The notes: generated by a model not told the origin, from the sequence alone. DNA of 64,000 nucleotides from UBA4575 sp002386945 (GCA_943789445.1 CALSUC010000003.1:1-64000); one strand, 5' to 3'; positions 42,736 to 52,852 are shown, numbered from the stretch's first letter. Program-made: numbers and translations.

Positions 42736-43905
42736 TAAGCCTGCGCAATATCCTGATGCCCATGCCCATTGAAAATTATATCCACCCAGCCAGCCTGTAA
42801 CATCGAGAACCTCACCAATAAAATATAAGCCTTCAGTGTTTTTTGCTTGAAAACTTTTAGAGCTTATTTCATCAGTATCAACGCCGCCACGAGTCACTTC
42901 TGCAGTTCGATAACCTTCAGTACCCGAGGGTGTGATGCTCCAATGATGAATATTTTTTTCTAGTTCTAGTATGTCTTTCTCACTAAGTTGATTAACAGTC
43001 TTGTTTGCAAGCTCATCTTGCATCCAGATGTTTAAAAATCGTTTAGGTAGATATTGAGTTAATAGATTTTTTATATTTTGTTTGATCTTTTGCTCATGCC
43101 ATTGAGTAATTAGTACTCGTAGATCATCTTTTGGAAGAAAATTGATTGTTATAGTCTCACCAAGTTTCCAATAGTTTGAGATTTGGAGTAGAGCAGGGCC
43201 GCTTAAGCCCCTATGTGTAAACAGCATTGACTCGCTGAATTCTTGCTCTGCTGAAGTGACAACACAATCTAATGCAACACCAGCCAAAGACTGTGCGCGT
43301 TCTAGCAAATGACCTGAGAGGGTTAGAGGAACAAGAGCAGCATCACGCTGACTTACGCTGATGCCAAATTGTTTTGCAATATTATAACCAAATCCTGTGG
43401 CCCCCATAGTTGGGATAGATAGACCGCCTGTTGCAATAACCAGTGATTGACACTGTACGTCACCTTGATTGGTTATAAGTTGAAAGCCATCAGACTGCTT
43501 TTCAACACTTTCAACGGTGCAATGTGTTTTTGTAATCACATTATGAGTTTCACATTCTTTCACTAGCATATTTAAAATATCGCTAGATTTGTTATCACAA
43601 AAGAGTTGGCCAAGTGTTTTTTCATGGTAAGGGATATCATGGCGAGCCACCATTGCAATGAAATCCCATTGTGTAAATCGACTGAGTGCAGATTTACAGA
43701 AATGTGGATTAGGGGATAAATAGTTTTCTGGCTGGATGTCTAAATTGGTGAAATTGCATCGACCACCCCCTGACATTAATATTTTTTTGCCAAGTTTATT
43801 TGAATGATCAATGACTAAGCATGTTTTCCCACGCTGTCCTGCAGTTGCAGCACACATTAGACCTGCTGCTCCACCACCGATAATTATTACGTCGTAATTG
43901 TTCAA
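42727..43905 (-). CDS. BaiN/YhiN-family NAD(P)/FAD-dependent oxidoreductase
   Basis: A 392-residue flavoprotein of the HI0933/BaiN family, full length for the group. Motifs are the FAD fold VIIIGGGAAGLMCAATAGQRG, the GGGRCNFTN loop, and the C-terminal FIGEVLDVTGWLGGYNFQWAWASG. The start appears to be TTG at 43905 because no ATG is in range. The reaction of most family members is unknown; a few reduce steroids or act on unsaturated substrates. Its stop lies inside the degenerate ssrA-type repeat, so the gene is the main cargo of the putative relic island. It follows a gene fragment by 4 bases. Confidence 0.86.
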   Translation of the reverse strand: MNNYDVIIIGGGAAGLMCAATAGQRGKTCLVIDHSNKLGKKILMSGGGRCNFTNLDIQPENYLSPNPHFCKSALSRFTQWDFIAMVARHDIPYHEKTLGQLFCDNKSSDILNMLVKECETHNVITKTHCTVESVEKQSDGFQLITNQGDVQCQSLVIATGGLSIPTMGATGFGYNIAKQFGISVSQRDAALVPLTLSGHLLERAQSLAGVALDCVVTSAEQEFSESMLFTHRGLSGPALLQISNYWKLGETITINFLPKDDLRVLITQWHEQKIKQNIKNLLTQYLPKRFLNIWMQDELANKTVNQLSEKDILELEKNIHHWSITPSGTEGYRTAEVTRGGVDTDEISSKSFQAKNTEGLYFIGEVLDVTGWLGGYNFQWAWASGYCAGLHV

Positions 43906-43909
43906 TGTC

Positions 43910-44187
43910 TTACTTTAATCTAGTTGAAAGTTTTACTAGCAAAGGCATTTGATAAGCCTCTTTGTTGCAATCAGTCTCTAAACTTGAGTGCATCTCTAGC
44001 GGTAAATCACGAAGTTTTGTCTTATGTCCAATGGCTTCTTTTAAGTATGAGATATAAGGCCTGGCATGCTCAAAGAATAGTGGACTACCACTTTGTCTTT
44101 TCTGCTCAAGGTAATAGTCAATTGTAACATCTGTAGTGAACGGTATGTTGGCTTGCTTGGGGAAGCTGAAACCAGAAGTATTCTAGT
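43910..44187 (-). pseudogene. C-terminal gene fragment of unknown family
   Basis: The minus strand has an open frame of about 85 codons ending with TAA at 43910-43912, immediately upstream of the BaiN-like gene. It contains no usable start codon in its first two thirds (first Met near the end) and begins after an in-frame TAG. The composition (VTIDYYLEQKR, FFEHARPYISYLKEAIGHK, DCNKEAYQMPLLVKL) looks like a real folded protein rather than noise. I do not recognise the family. It is best read as the tail of a gene lost when the island was cut down. Confidence 0.55.
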
Positions 44188-44294
44188 TGTTGGCTAAGGT
44201 GACTAGTTGCATCGCTTAGCGAATGTGTAGTTTGAATCTTTTTTGGTCTACTGCACCGTTTAGCAATGAGGAATTAACTTGCTAATCAACAGAC

Positions 44295-44331
44295 AAAAAA
44301 GCCCCCAGCTCGTTAAAGCTGGAGGCTTTTT
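44295..44331 (-). terminator. ssrA terminator
   Basis: GCCTCCAGC and GCTGGGGGC arms pair on the minus strand and are followed by T6, right after the tmRNA 3' end. Confidence 0.85.
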
Positions 44332-44336
44332 AATTT

Positions 44337-44698
44337 TGGTGGAGGCGGCGGGAATTGAACCCGCGTCCGTCAGTCCTGCACTCTTGGTACTACATGCTTA
44401 GTTTCGTCTTTTAATTTTACAGTTAGCGACCGACGAGCAGGACGTTTAACCGCGAGCCTGAAAATTGTTTTAGTGACTCCACCTCAGGCAGATTTTGTCA
44501 CGAGCTTGCTAAGGTGACGCCCGGATCCGATCGCGCAAGCTCAACCGGGCGGACGACTCTACGACTGGTTTTTAAGCAGCTAGAGCGAAGTTGTCGTCGT
44601 TTGCGACTATAAATTTGCAGTCTTATTTAACGAGGAGTACTACTTCCTCGGCATGCACCTCCAGATTCGCAACCGGCGTCGAAAGCCAGGTCGCCCCC
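44337..44698 (-). ncRNA. ssrA: tmRNA (transfer-messenger RNA)
   Basis: The minus strand gives a one-piece tmRNA of about 362 bases. The 5' GGGGGCG pairs with 3' CGCCTCC before ACCA. A T-arm with GGTTCAATTCC and the conserved AAGCATGTAGTACC and GGACGCGGG segments are present. The reading frame after the resume codon GCA encodes ANDDNFALAA then TAA. It rescues ribosomes stalled on broken mRNA and tags the products for proteolysis. A probable -10 (TATACT) is at 44713-44718. The 3' end is a known integration site for genomic islands, and a degenerate second copy lies at 42643-42735. Confidence 0.97.
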
Positions 44699-44835
44699 CT
44701 TGATGTACCGCGAGTATAACGCAAAAAATAGGCTAGGTTATGCTGGTACTGGACCTAATTTTTACGTGTTACAGCGGCCAGTTTCATATAAAATCGGCGC
44801 TCTTTGATTGATTTCACGCGTTTCCAAGGGTTCGA

Positions 44836-47800
44836 ATGCTTTTTCTCCGCGGTACAGCAGCTACCACGCCATTCAAACTTGAGCAGCAGCTCAGGGTTAT
44901 CCAACAACAAGTACCGGCTTTGCAGGGTGTGCAAACGTCATGGCTTTATCTGGTAGAACACTGTGGTGTCTTGAGTTCCGATCAGGTCGGGCTAATACGA
45001 CACATTCTGGGTGTGGAAGCGGCTATTTCCAGCCAAACGGCGTTGCAGGATCAATTTATTGTGAGCCCACGTATGGGCACGATTTCACCTTGGTCGTCAA
45101 AGGCGACAGAGATCCTTGAGCACTGCGGTCTAGCTGCCGGTGGTCGAGTTGAGCGCGCAATCCTGGTGACGATAGAAGGCTGGTCAGCGCTGACCGCGGA
45201 TGATCAGGCCTTAGTACAGGCTGCGATGCATGATCGTATGACGCAAAGTGTCCTACCGCAGCTGGGCTCTTGTATCGAGCTATTCAGCAGCCAACAGCCA
45301 GCGCCGGTTAATCGCCTGGCTGATTTAAATACATTGAGTAGTGATATCGGCAGCCTGAATACAGATTTGGGCTTGGCCCTGTCGAGCGATGAGATCGAGT
45401 ATTTGGTGACTAATTACCAACGCTTAGAGCGCTGCCCGACGGATGTTGAGTTGATGATGTTTGCGCAGGCGAATTCAGAGCACTGCCGACACAAGATTTT
45501 TAATGCCGAATGGAAGATTGATGGTGAGGCGCAGGCCAATACTTTATTTGGCATGATTCGCGAGACCTATAAGCATTCACCTGAAAACGTATTGTCCGCC
45601 TATAAAGATAATGCAGCGGTGATGACTGGTTATTCTGCGGCACGTTTCTATCCGCAGTCGGCAGATTGTAGCTATCGTTATTTTGAAGAAGATATTCATA
45701 TCTTGATGAAGGTCGAGACACACAACCATCCGACGGCGATTGCACCGTTTGCCGGTGCCGCTACCGGCTCTGGTGGAGAGATCCGTGATGAAGGCGCTAC
45801 CGGCAGAGGCTCCTTACCGAAGGCGGGGCTCTGTGGTTTCTCGGTATCTAATCTACGTCTACCCGAGTTGCCTGAGCCTTGGGAGCACGATTACGGCAAG
45901 CCAGATCGTATGGTGTCGGCCTTAGACATCATGATCGAAGGGCCTATTGGTGCCGCTGCCTTTAATAATGAATTTGGTAGGCCAAACCTACTGGGCTATT
46001 TCCGTTGCTACGAACAGACCTTAAACGGTGTCGTGCGGGGTTATCACAAGCCGATCATGATCGCTGGCGGGCTAGGTAATATCCGTGGTGAAGATGTCGA
46101 GAAGCAGGTTATCCCTGAAGGTACGCCGATCATCGTTCTAGGTGGTCCAGCGATGTTGATTGGTCTTGGTGGTGGTGCGGCTTCTTCAGTCGATGCTGGT
46201 AGCAGCGCCGAGCAATTGGATTTTGCCTCAGTGCAACGTGATAACCCAGAGATGGAACGACGCTGTCAGGAAGTGATTAACCGTTGCTGGCAGATGCAAG
46301 ACGAGAACCCGATCGTGTCGATTCATGATGTCGGTGCCGGCGGTGTCTCTAATGCCTTGCCTGAGATTCTGCATGACTGTGGCAGGGGTGGTGTTATTGA
46401 GCTGCGCGAGTTGCCAAATGCCGAGCCGGGCATGTCGCCACTCGAGATTTGGTGTAACGAGGCGCAAGAACGCTATGTGTTAGCGATTAACATCGATCAA
46501 TTAGACGAATTTGAGCGTATCTGCCAGCGTGAGCGCTGTCTTTATGCGGTGGTTGGGCATGCCACTGAGGAACAGCATCTGCGGGTGCATGACCGTCACT
46601 TTGATAATGACCCGATTCAAATGCCGATGGAGGTGTTACTCGGTAAGCCACCTAAGGTGAAGCGTGATACGCAACGTCTGCCGCTAGCAGCGGTGACAGC
46701 GGATTACAGCGGTATTGATATTGCCGATGCCATTGATCGCGTGCTGGGGCAGGCTACTGTGGCCTCGAAGAAGTTTTTAATCACGATTGGTGACCGTTCG
46801 GTGACTGGTCACGTGGTGCGCGATCAAATGGTTGGGCCTTGGCAGGTGCCGGTGGCCGATGTTGCGGTTACAACCAACAGTTTTAGCGGTTATAGCGGTG
46901 AAGCTATGGCGATTGGTGAACGCACCCCGATAGCACTCTATTCGGGGCCAAAATCGGCGCAAATGGCGATTGCCGAGGCCTTAACCAACTTATTGGCGGC
47001 CCCTTGGGAGCACACGCGCCAGGTCAAGCTATCGGCTAACTGGATGGCGGCGGCCAATTACGAGGGTGAGGACGCTATTTTGTACGATACCGTAGAGGCG
47101 ACCAGTGAGCTGTGTCAGGCCCTTGATATCGCGATTCCGGTGGGTAAGGACTCACTTTCGATGCAAACAGGCTGGCAGCAAGATGGCGAGTCCAAACTGG
47201 TGGTTTCACCGGTTTCACTGGTGGTCACGGCGTTTGTCCCAGTGGCCGACGTGCGCCAGACTTGGACGCCTGAAATTAAGCATATTGATGAGCCTAGTTG
47301 CCTGTTATTGGTCGACTTGGGTGCCGGTCAAAACCGTCTGGGCGCCTCGGTGTTGGCTCAGGTCTATGAGTTTGCCGATAGTCGGGTGCCGGCCTTAGAC
47401 TCGGTTGATCTATTAAAGTCTTTAGTATTATTTATTAATAAGTTAAGAGAGGAAGATAATGTTCTTTCTTATCATGATAGGAGCGATGGTGGGCTCTTTG
47501 CTTGCCTTGCTGAGATGGCTTTTGCCGGTCGCTGTGGTCTCGATATCGAGCTGGCCGCTGACCTAAAGCAGGCCTTGCCGGCGCTGTTCGCAGAAGAGCT
47601 GGGTTGTGTCATGCAAGTGGCTGAAAGCGACCTAGATGCGGTCTTGAGTTTGGCGAAATCAGTCGGTTTGGCTGAACAGGTTAGTGTCGTTGCACGGGTA
47701 CGTGATGATCAAGCGATTCATTGCAGTGTAGCGGGTGAATTATTGTTCAGTAGTCAGCGTGCTGCCTTAGAACAACGCTGGTCTGATGTCAGTCATCAGA

Positions 47801-48705
47801 TACAAAGACAGCGTGATAACTCCGAATGTGCCGATTCTGAGTTCGATTTGATCGAGGAAGAGGGTGTGCACGGCCTATTGGCCGATTTGAGCTTTAATCC
47901 AGATGAGGATGTTGCCGCACCGTTCATTGCCACCGGTGTACGTCCAAAGATAGCGATCCTGCGTGAGCAGGGGGTGAATGGACAGGTCGAGATGGCGGCT
48001 GCTTTTGATCGTGCAGGCTTCCAAGCGGTGGACGTTCATATGTCTGATTTGCTCGAAAATAGGGCCCAATTGAAGGACTTTCAGATGCTCGCGGCCTGTG
48101 GTGGCTTCTCCTATGGAGATGTCTTGGGCGCTGGGTCTGGATGGGCTAGTAATATATTATATAACAGTAAGTTACTGGATCAATTTAAAGCATTTTTTGA
48201 AGATGAAAATGTGCTTGGTTTGGGCGTTTGTAACGGCTGTCAGATGATGTCTCAGCTACGAGAGCTGATTCCGGGCAGTGCCGCTTGGCCGCACTTTGTG
48301 CGCAACACCTCTGAGCAGTTTGAGGCGCGATTGCTGAATGTGAAAGTAGAGCAAAGCCCGTCTTTATTATTGCAGGGTATGGCGGGTTCTCAGTTACCGA
48401 TAGTGGTCGCCCATGGCGAAGGCCGCATGCAATTTGAGAGTGATGAGCAACAAATACAAGCTCAGGCGCTTATTGGTCTGCGTTATTGTGATGAGAGTGG
48501 CACGGCTAGTGAGCGTTATCCGCTGAATCCGAACGGTTCGGCCAATGGGGCTACCGCGATTACCAATGAAGATGGCCGCTTTAGCATCATGATGCCGCAC
48601 CCAGAACGCCTATTTAGGAGCGTGCAACACTCTTGGGCTGATCCTAGTTGGAATGAAGATGGGCCTTGGTTGCGTATCTTCCGTAATGCACGGACATTGT
48701 TTTAG
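44836..48705 (+). CDS. purL: Phosphoribosylformylglycinamidine synthase, large single-chain form
   Basis: The 1289-residue enzyme converts FGAR, glutamine and ATP to FGAM in purine synthesis. The order is an N-terminal PurS-like domain, a linker, and two AIRS-like ATP-binding halves (KVETHNHPTAIAPF and ATGSGGEIRDEGATGRGS in the first, HDRSDGGLFACLAE in the second). A C-terminal class I glutaminase follows, with its Cys in GVCNGCQMM (near 1132) and the HPE in MMPHPERL. The length matches E. coli PurL. It is divergent from ssrA and monocistronic as far as visible. Confidence 0.98.
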   Translation: MLFLRGTAATTPFKLEQQLRVIQQQVPALQGVQTSWLYLVEHCGVLSSDQVGLIRHILGVEAAISSQTALQDQFIVSPRMGTISPWSSKATEILEHCGLAAGGRVERAILVTIEGWSALTADDQALVQAAMHDRMTQSVLPQLGSCIELFSSQQPAPVNRLADLNTLSSDIGSLNTDLGLALSSDEIEYLVTNYQRLERCPTDVELMMFAQANSEHCRHKIFNAEWKIDGEAQANTLFGMIRETYKHSPENVLSAYKDNAAVMTGYSAARFYPQSADCSYRYFEEDIHILMKVETHNHPTAIAPFAGAATGSGGEIRDEGATGRGSLPKAGLCGFSVSNLRLPELPEPWEHDYGKPDRMVSALDIMIEGPIGAAAFNNEFGRPNLLGYFRCYEQTLNGVVRGYHKPIMIAGGLGNIRGEDVEKQVIPEGTPIIVLGGPAMLIGLGGGAASSVDAGSSAEQLDFASVQRDNPEMERRCQEVINRCWQMQDENPIVSIHDVGAGGVSNALPEILHDCGRGGVIELRELPNAEPGMSPLEIWCNEAQERYVLAINIDQLDEFERICQRERCLYAVVGHATEEQHLRVHDRHFDNDPIQMPMEVLLGKPPKVKRDTQRLPLAAVTADYSGIDIADAIDRVLGQATVASKKFLITIGDRSVTGHVVRDQMVGPWQVPVADVAVTTNSFSGYSGEAMAIGERTPIALYSGPKSAQMAIAEALTNLLAAPWEHTRQVKLSANWMAAANYEGEDAILYDTVEATSELCQALDIAIPVGKDSLSMQTGWQQDGESKLVVSPVSLVVTAFVPVADVRQTWTPEIKHIDEPSCLLLVDLGAGQNRLGASVLAQVYEFADSRVPALDSVDLLKSLVLFINKLREEDNVLSYHDRSDGGLFACLAEMAFAGRCGLDIELAADLKQALPALFAEELGCVMQVAESDLDAVLSLAKSVGLAEQVSVVARVRDDQAIHCSVAGELLFSSQRAALEQRWSDVSHQIQRQRDNSECADSEFDLIEEEGVHGLLADLSFNPDEDVAAPFIATGVRPKIAILREQGVNGQVEMAAAFDRAGFQAVDVHMSDLLENRAQLKDFQMLAACGGFSYGDVLGAGSGWASNILYNSKLLDQFKAFFEDENVLGLGVCNGCQMMSQLRELIPGSAAWPHFVRNTSEQFEARLLNVKVEQSPSLLLQGMAGSQLPIVVAHGEGRMQFESDEQQIQAQALIGLRYCDESGTASERYPLNPNGSANGATAITNEDGRFSIMMPHPERLFRSVQHSWADPSWNEDGPWLRIFRNARTLF

Positions 48706-48759
48706 TCCTTAAATGGTATCCTTCTGAAACTCTATTAACTGAGCTATGACCAACGTTCC

Positions 48760-49710
48760 ATGCTTATAAAAATCCCCCCTAGACATGCTTTAAGAGAGTC
48801 GGAGGTGACCGATTACTCGGTTTACCTTCAGCGCCGTGAATTCATTAAAAAATCGCTCGCCATGGGTGGCGGTATCGGTTTGGCGGCGACTGGCCTACCA
48901 GCCTTCGCTAAGCTCGATTTATCTGGCTACCGGGTGGCAGAAGATAATCCGTTGATGGCCGAGCTGACGAAAGAAAAGTCGATCACCTCGTATAATAATT
49001 TTTACGAGTTAGGTACCGATAAGAAAGACCCGAAAAAGAATGCGGCCATGTTAAAGACAGATCCTTGGTCGGTGAGTATCGAAGGGGAGTGTGAGAAGCC
49101 TGGCGTTATTGCCTTGGAAGATTTGATCAGGCCGCAAGATTTAGAAGAACGTATTTATCGTCTGCGCTGTGTCGAGGCATGGTCGATGGTGGTTCCTTGG
49201 ATGGGGGTCGAGTTAGGACCTTTGTTACAACGCTTCCAACCCACCTCTAAAGCGAAGTATGTCGAATTCACAACACTACATGATCCGGCTAGTCTGCCCG
49301 GTCAGCGTTTCCCCGTGTTGGATTGGCCTTATGTTGAAGGCCTGCGGATAGATGAAGCAATGAATCCGTTGAGCATGTTAGTAGTAGGGCTTTACGGTAA
49401 ACAGTTGCCAAATCAAAACGGTGCGCCGTTACGTTTAGTCGTGCCATGGAAATATGGCTTTAAGAGTATTAAGTCTATCGTCAAGATTCGCTTCACAGAG
49501 ACACAGCCGGATACCAGCTGGAATCTTTCAGCATCAAAAGAATATGGGTTCTATTCGAATGTGAATCCAGAGGTTGATCACCCGCGTTGGAGTCAAGCGC
49601 GTGAGCGTCGTATAGGTGAGCTGCGTAAGCGTAAGACATTGCCTTTTAATGGCTATGCCGATCAGGTCGCTGCGCTGTATTCCGGTATGGATTTAAAGCG
49701 CAATTTCTAG
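48760..49710 (+). CDS. msrP: Periplasmic methionine-sulfoxide reductase catalytic subunit
   Basis: MsrP (YedY) is a molybdopterin enzyme that repairs oxidised methionine in periplasmic proteins. The 316-residue protein has a Tat signal (QRREFIKKS then a hydrophobic stretch) ending near FA at residue 50. The molybdenum ligand Cys137 is in LRCVEAWSMV. The domain is otherwise complete (ARERRIGELRKR near the end). The usual partner MsrQ, a heme-containing membrane electron donor, is not next door: the following gene is convergent ettA, and there is no second frame within 14 bases. Confidence 0.95.
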   Translation: MLIKIPPRHALRESEVTDYSVYLQRREFIKKSLAMGGGIGLAATGLPAFAKLDLSGYRVAEDNPLMAELTKEKSITSYNNFYELGTDKKDPKKNAAMLKTDPWSVSIEGECEKPGVIALEDLIRPQDLEERIYRLRCVEAWSMVVPWMGVELGPLLQRFQPTSKAKYVEFTTLHDPASLPGQRFPVLDWPYVEGLRIDEAMNPLSMLVVGLYGKQLPNQNGAPLRLVVPWKYGFKSIKSIVKIRFTETQPDTSWNLSASKEYGFYSNVNPEVDHPRWSQARERRIGELRKRKTLPFNGYADQVAALYSGMDLKRNF

Positions 49711-49724
49711 ACCAGTCTAGGTCA

Positions 49725-51398
49725 TTAACCGTCTATCTTTTTGTATTTCACGCGTCTTGGTTGAGCGGCGTCTTCACCTAGGCGCTGTTTACGGTCGGCC
49801 TCGTATTCAGTGAAGTTACCTTCAAACCAGGTGACAACAGAATCGCCTTCAAATGCCAGTATATGTGTAGCGATACGATCTAAGAACCAGCGATCGTGAG
49901 AGACGACGATGGCACAACCCGGGAAGTTCAAGAGTGCTTCTTCCAAGGCACGTAATGTCTCTACGTCTAGGTCGTTGGTCGGTTCATCGAGTAATAACAC
50001 GTTGCCGCCACTAGCCAGTAGTTTGGCCAGTTGTAAGCGATTGCGTTCACCACCGGAAAGGTCTTTGACGCGTTTTTGTTGATCGCCACCTTTGAAGTTA
50101 AAGCGTCCACAATAACTACGGGACTGCACGGTATGGTTACCGATCTGCATAATGTCTTGGCCATTTGAGATCTCTTCCCAAACAGTACGATCACCTTGCA
50201 GGTCATCTCGTAGCTGATCGACGTAAGACAGTTTAACCGTCTCACCTAAACGCAGTGTGCCGCTATCCGGTGTCTCCCGATTGACTAACATCTTGAGTAA
50301 GGTCGATTTGCCCGCACCGTTACCACCAATAACACCTGCAATGGCACCCTTGGGTAGGGTGAAGCTGACATTATCAAACAACATGCGCTCGCCAAAAGCC
50401 TTGCTTAGGTCTTCGGCCTCAATCACCACATCACCAAGTCGATCACCGGTAGGGATGAAGATCTCATTAGTCTCTGCGCGTTCTTGGTATTCCTGTGAAT
50501 TGATTTCATCAAAGCGTTTTAAGCGCGCCTTGGATTTTGCCTGGCGACCTTTAGGGTTGCTGCGCACCCAGTCTAATTCTGCCGCCATGGTCTTTTGTCG
50601 CGCACTTTCTTGGCGTTGTTCCTGCTCTAGGCGTGCTTGCTTTTGCTCTAGCCAGCTAGAGTAGTTGCCTTCCCATGGGATGCCATGACCGCGGTCTAGT
50701 TCTAAAATCCAACCTGCGACATTGTCCAGGAAGTAACGATCGTGGGTGACCGCAACAACGGTACCGGCAAAATCTTGTAGGAAGCGTTCTAACCAAGCGA
50801 CTGAATCAGCATCTAAGTGGTTGGTTGGCTCATCCAAGATCAACATGTCTGGGTTGGAGAGGAGTAGTTTGCAGAGCGCGACTCGGCGGCGTTCACCACC
50901 TGAGAGCACAGAGACATCGGCATCCCAAGGGGGTAGGCGCAAGGCATCGGCGGCTACTTCTAGTTTGCGATCTAGATTCCAGCCATCGGCAGCTTCAATT
51001 TGATCTTGCAGCTTGGCCTGTTGGCCTAAGGCGGCAGTCATCTCGTCGTCGCTCATCGGCTCGGCGAATTTCATGCTGATAGCGTTGAATTCATCTAAGG
51101 CCTGTTTTAGGGGGCCTATGCCGAGCTCAACGTTGCCACGCACATCTAATGTCATATCCAGCTGCGGTTCTTGTGGCAAATAACCAATATTAAGGTTGGC
51201 CTGCGGTCTTGCCTCGCCATGGAAATCGGTATCGACACCGGCCATAATGCGCAAAAGGGTCGATTTACCCGCGCCGTTATAGCCTAAAACACCAATTTTG
51301 GCGCCTGGAAAGAAGTTCAGGGAGATATCTTTTAAGATCTCTTTCTTCGGCGGCACGACTTTGCCGACACCGCTCATTGAGAATACATATTGGGCCAT
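49725..51398 (-). CDS. ettA: Energy-dependent translational throttle protein EttA (ABC-F)
   Basis: The ATG at 51398 (MAQYVFSMSG) gives a 557-residue ABC-F ATPase, the normal EttA length. Two nucleotide-binding domains have Walker A GYNGAGKST and GGNGAGKST, signatures LSGGERRR and LSGGERNR, and Walker B LILDEPTNHLD and LLLDEPTNDLD. A linker with the P-site tRNA-interaction motif (HGIPWEGNYSSWLEQK) lies between them. EttA gates the first elongation cycle according to the ADP/ATP ratio. It ends 14 bases from msrP, convergent. Confidence 0.97.
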   Translation of the reverse strand: MAQYVFSMSGVGKVVPPKKEILKDISLNFFPGAKIGVLGYNGAGKSTLLRIMAGVDTDFHGEARPQANLNIGYLPQEPQLDMTLDVRGNVELGIGPLKQALDEFNAISMKFAEPMSDDEMTAALGQQAKLQDQIEAADGWNLDRKLEVAADALRLPPWDADVSVLSGGERRRVALCKLLLSNPDMLILDEPTNHLDADSVAWLERFLQDFAGTVVAVTHDRYFLDNVAGWILELDRGHGIPWEGNYSSWLEQKQARLEQEQRQESARQKTMAAELDWVRSNPKGRQAKSKARLKRFDEINSQEYQERAETNEIFIPTGDRLGDVVIEAEDLSKAFGERMLFDNVSFTLPKGAIAGVIGGNGAGKSTLLKMLVNRETPDSGTLRLGETVKLSYVDQLRDDLQGDRTVWEEISNGQDIMQIGNHTVQSRSYCGRFNFKGGDQQKRVKDLSGGERNRLQLAKLLASGGNVLLLDEPTNDLDVETLRALEEALLNFPGCAIVVSHDRWFLDRIATHILAFEGDSVVTWFEGNFTEYEADRKQRLGEDAAQPRRVKYKKIDG

Positions 51399-51583
51399 AT
51401 TAGGGACTTTAGTGGTTGCACAAACTCCGGGCATAGTTCCAGACTTCTAAGCCCCTGTCCAGATACTGTTGCAGAGCCAAATAAACAAAAATGCTTGTAT
51501 AGGATTTGGTGGCTCTCAGAAGGGATAATAGGGTATACTTCTGCCACTAAATTTTGTCAGAATAAACCTTTTGGAGAATTACT

Positions 51584-52852
51584 ATGTTTTCTGCCGATAT
51601 GAATATCGCCGAATTTGATAAAGAGCTAGCAGATGCGATGAGCAGCGAAGTGATTCGCCAAGAAGAGCACATCGAGCTGATTGCCTCAGAGAACTATGCC
51701 AGTCCACGTGTAATGGAAGCGCAGGGTTCAGTACTTACTAACAAATACGCAGAAGGTTACCCTTCAAAGCGTTACTACGGTGGTTGTGAGCATGTTGATA
51801 AAGTAGAGCAGCTTGCGATTGATCGTCTAAAAGAGCTTTACGGCGCAGACTATGCAAACGTGCAGCCACATTCTGGCTCACAGGCAAACGGTGCTGTTTT
51901 CTTTGCACTGCTACAGCCGCATGACACCATTATGGGTCTTTCACTAGCACAGGGTGGTCATCTAACTCACGGTTGCCCAGTGAACTTCTCTGGTCGTTTT
52001 TACAATGCAATCCAATACGGTCTAACGCCAACAGGCGAGATTGACTACGATCAAGTTGAAGCTTTGGCGAAAGAGCACAAGCCTAAGATGTTGATTGCTG
52101 GTTTCTCTGCTTATTCTAAAGTTTGGGATTGGGCTAGATTCCGCGAGATCGCAGATATGGTTGGTGCTTACTTATTAGTTGATATGGCACACGTATCTGG
52201 TTTGATTGCAGCAGACATGTACCCGAATCCAGTATCAGTAGCTGACGTTGTTACTTCAACTACGCATAAGACACTTCGTGGTCCTCGTGGCGGCATCATC
52301 ATCGCGCGTAAAAACGACGAGATCACTAAGAAGATCAACTCTATGGTTTTCCCTGGTATGCAGGGTGGTCCATTGATGCACGTTATTGCAGCTAAGGCAG
52401 TCGCTTTCAAAGAAGCGTTACAACCTGAGTTCAAGGAATATCAAAAGCAAGTCGTTGCTAACGCACGAGCGATGGTGAAGCAGTTCCAAGCACGTGATTA
52501 CGACATCGTATCTGGTGGCACTGATAACCACTTGTTCTTAGTTGATCTAATCAAAAAAGGTATTACCGGTAAGGCAGCAGACGCAGCCCTAGGTAACGCT
52601 AACATCACTGTTAACAAAAATACCGTGCCTAACGATCCACAATCACCATTCGTGACCAGTGGTATTCGTCTTGGTGCTCCAGCGATCACTACTCGTGGCT
52701 TTAAAGAAGCAGAGTGTGTTGAGTTGGTTAACTGGATGTGTGATGTGATGAACGATGTTGAAAACATTGAAGTTCAAGACCGCGTGAAGAAGGCTGTTGT
52801 TGAGCTTTGCTCTCGCTTCCCTGTATATGAAGCTTCAAGAAGCAATAGCTAA
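51584..52852 (+). CDS. glyA: Serine hydroxymethyltransferase
   Basis: A 422-residue PLP enzyme makes glycine and methylene-tetrahydrofolate from serine. EEHIELIASENYASPRV is the N-terminal signature, and the PLP Lys (about residue 229) is in TTTHKTLRGPRGG. TNKYAEGYPSKRYYGG is also typical. A good ribosome site (TTGGAG at 51570-51575) precedes the ATG and a TATACT -10 lies near 51534. A strong terminator follows, so glyA is a separate transcript from nrdR. Confidence 0.98.
   Translation: MFSADMNIAEFDKELADAMSSEVIRQEEHIELIASENYASPRVMEAQGSVLTNKYAEGYPSKRYYGGCEHVDKVEQLAIDRLKELYGADYANVQPHSGSQANGAVFFALLQPHDTIMGLSLAQGGHLTHGCPVNFSGRFYNAIQYGLTPTGEIDYDQVEALAKEHKPKMLIAGFSAYSKVWDWARFREIADMVGAYLLVDMAHVSGLIAADMYPNPVSVADVVTSTTHKTLRGPRGGIIIARKNDEITKKINSMVFPGMQGGPLMHVIAAKAVAFKEALQPEFKEYQKQVVANARAMVKQFQARDYDIVSGGTDNHLFLVDLIKKGITGKAADAALGNANITVNKNTVPNDPQSPFVTSGIRLGAPAITTRGFKEAECVELVNWMCDVMNDVENIEVQDRVKKAVVELCSRFPVYEASRSNS

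Noticed and set aside
43924..44127. Plus-strand frame of 67 codons
   Set aside because: It is the antisense of the minus-strand gene fragment, which has far better coding character.
47405..48215. AT-rich patches inside purL (near 47410-47480 and 48150-48210)
   Set aside because: The reading frame and conserved motifs continue without change; local codon choice is enough to explain them.
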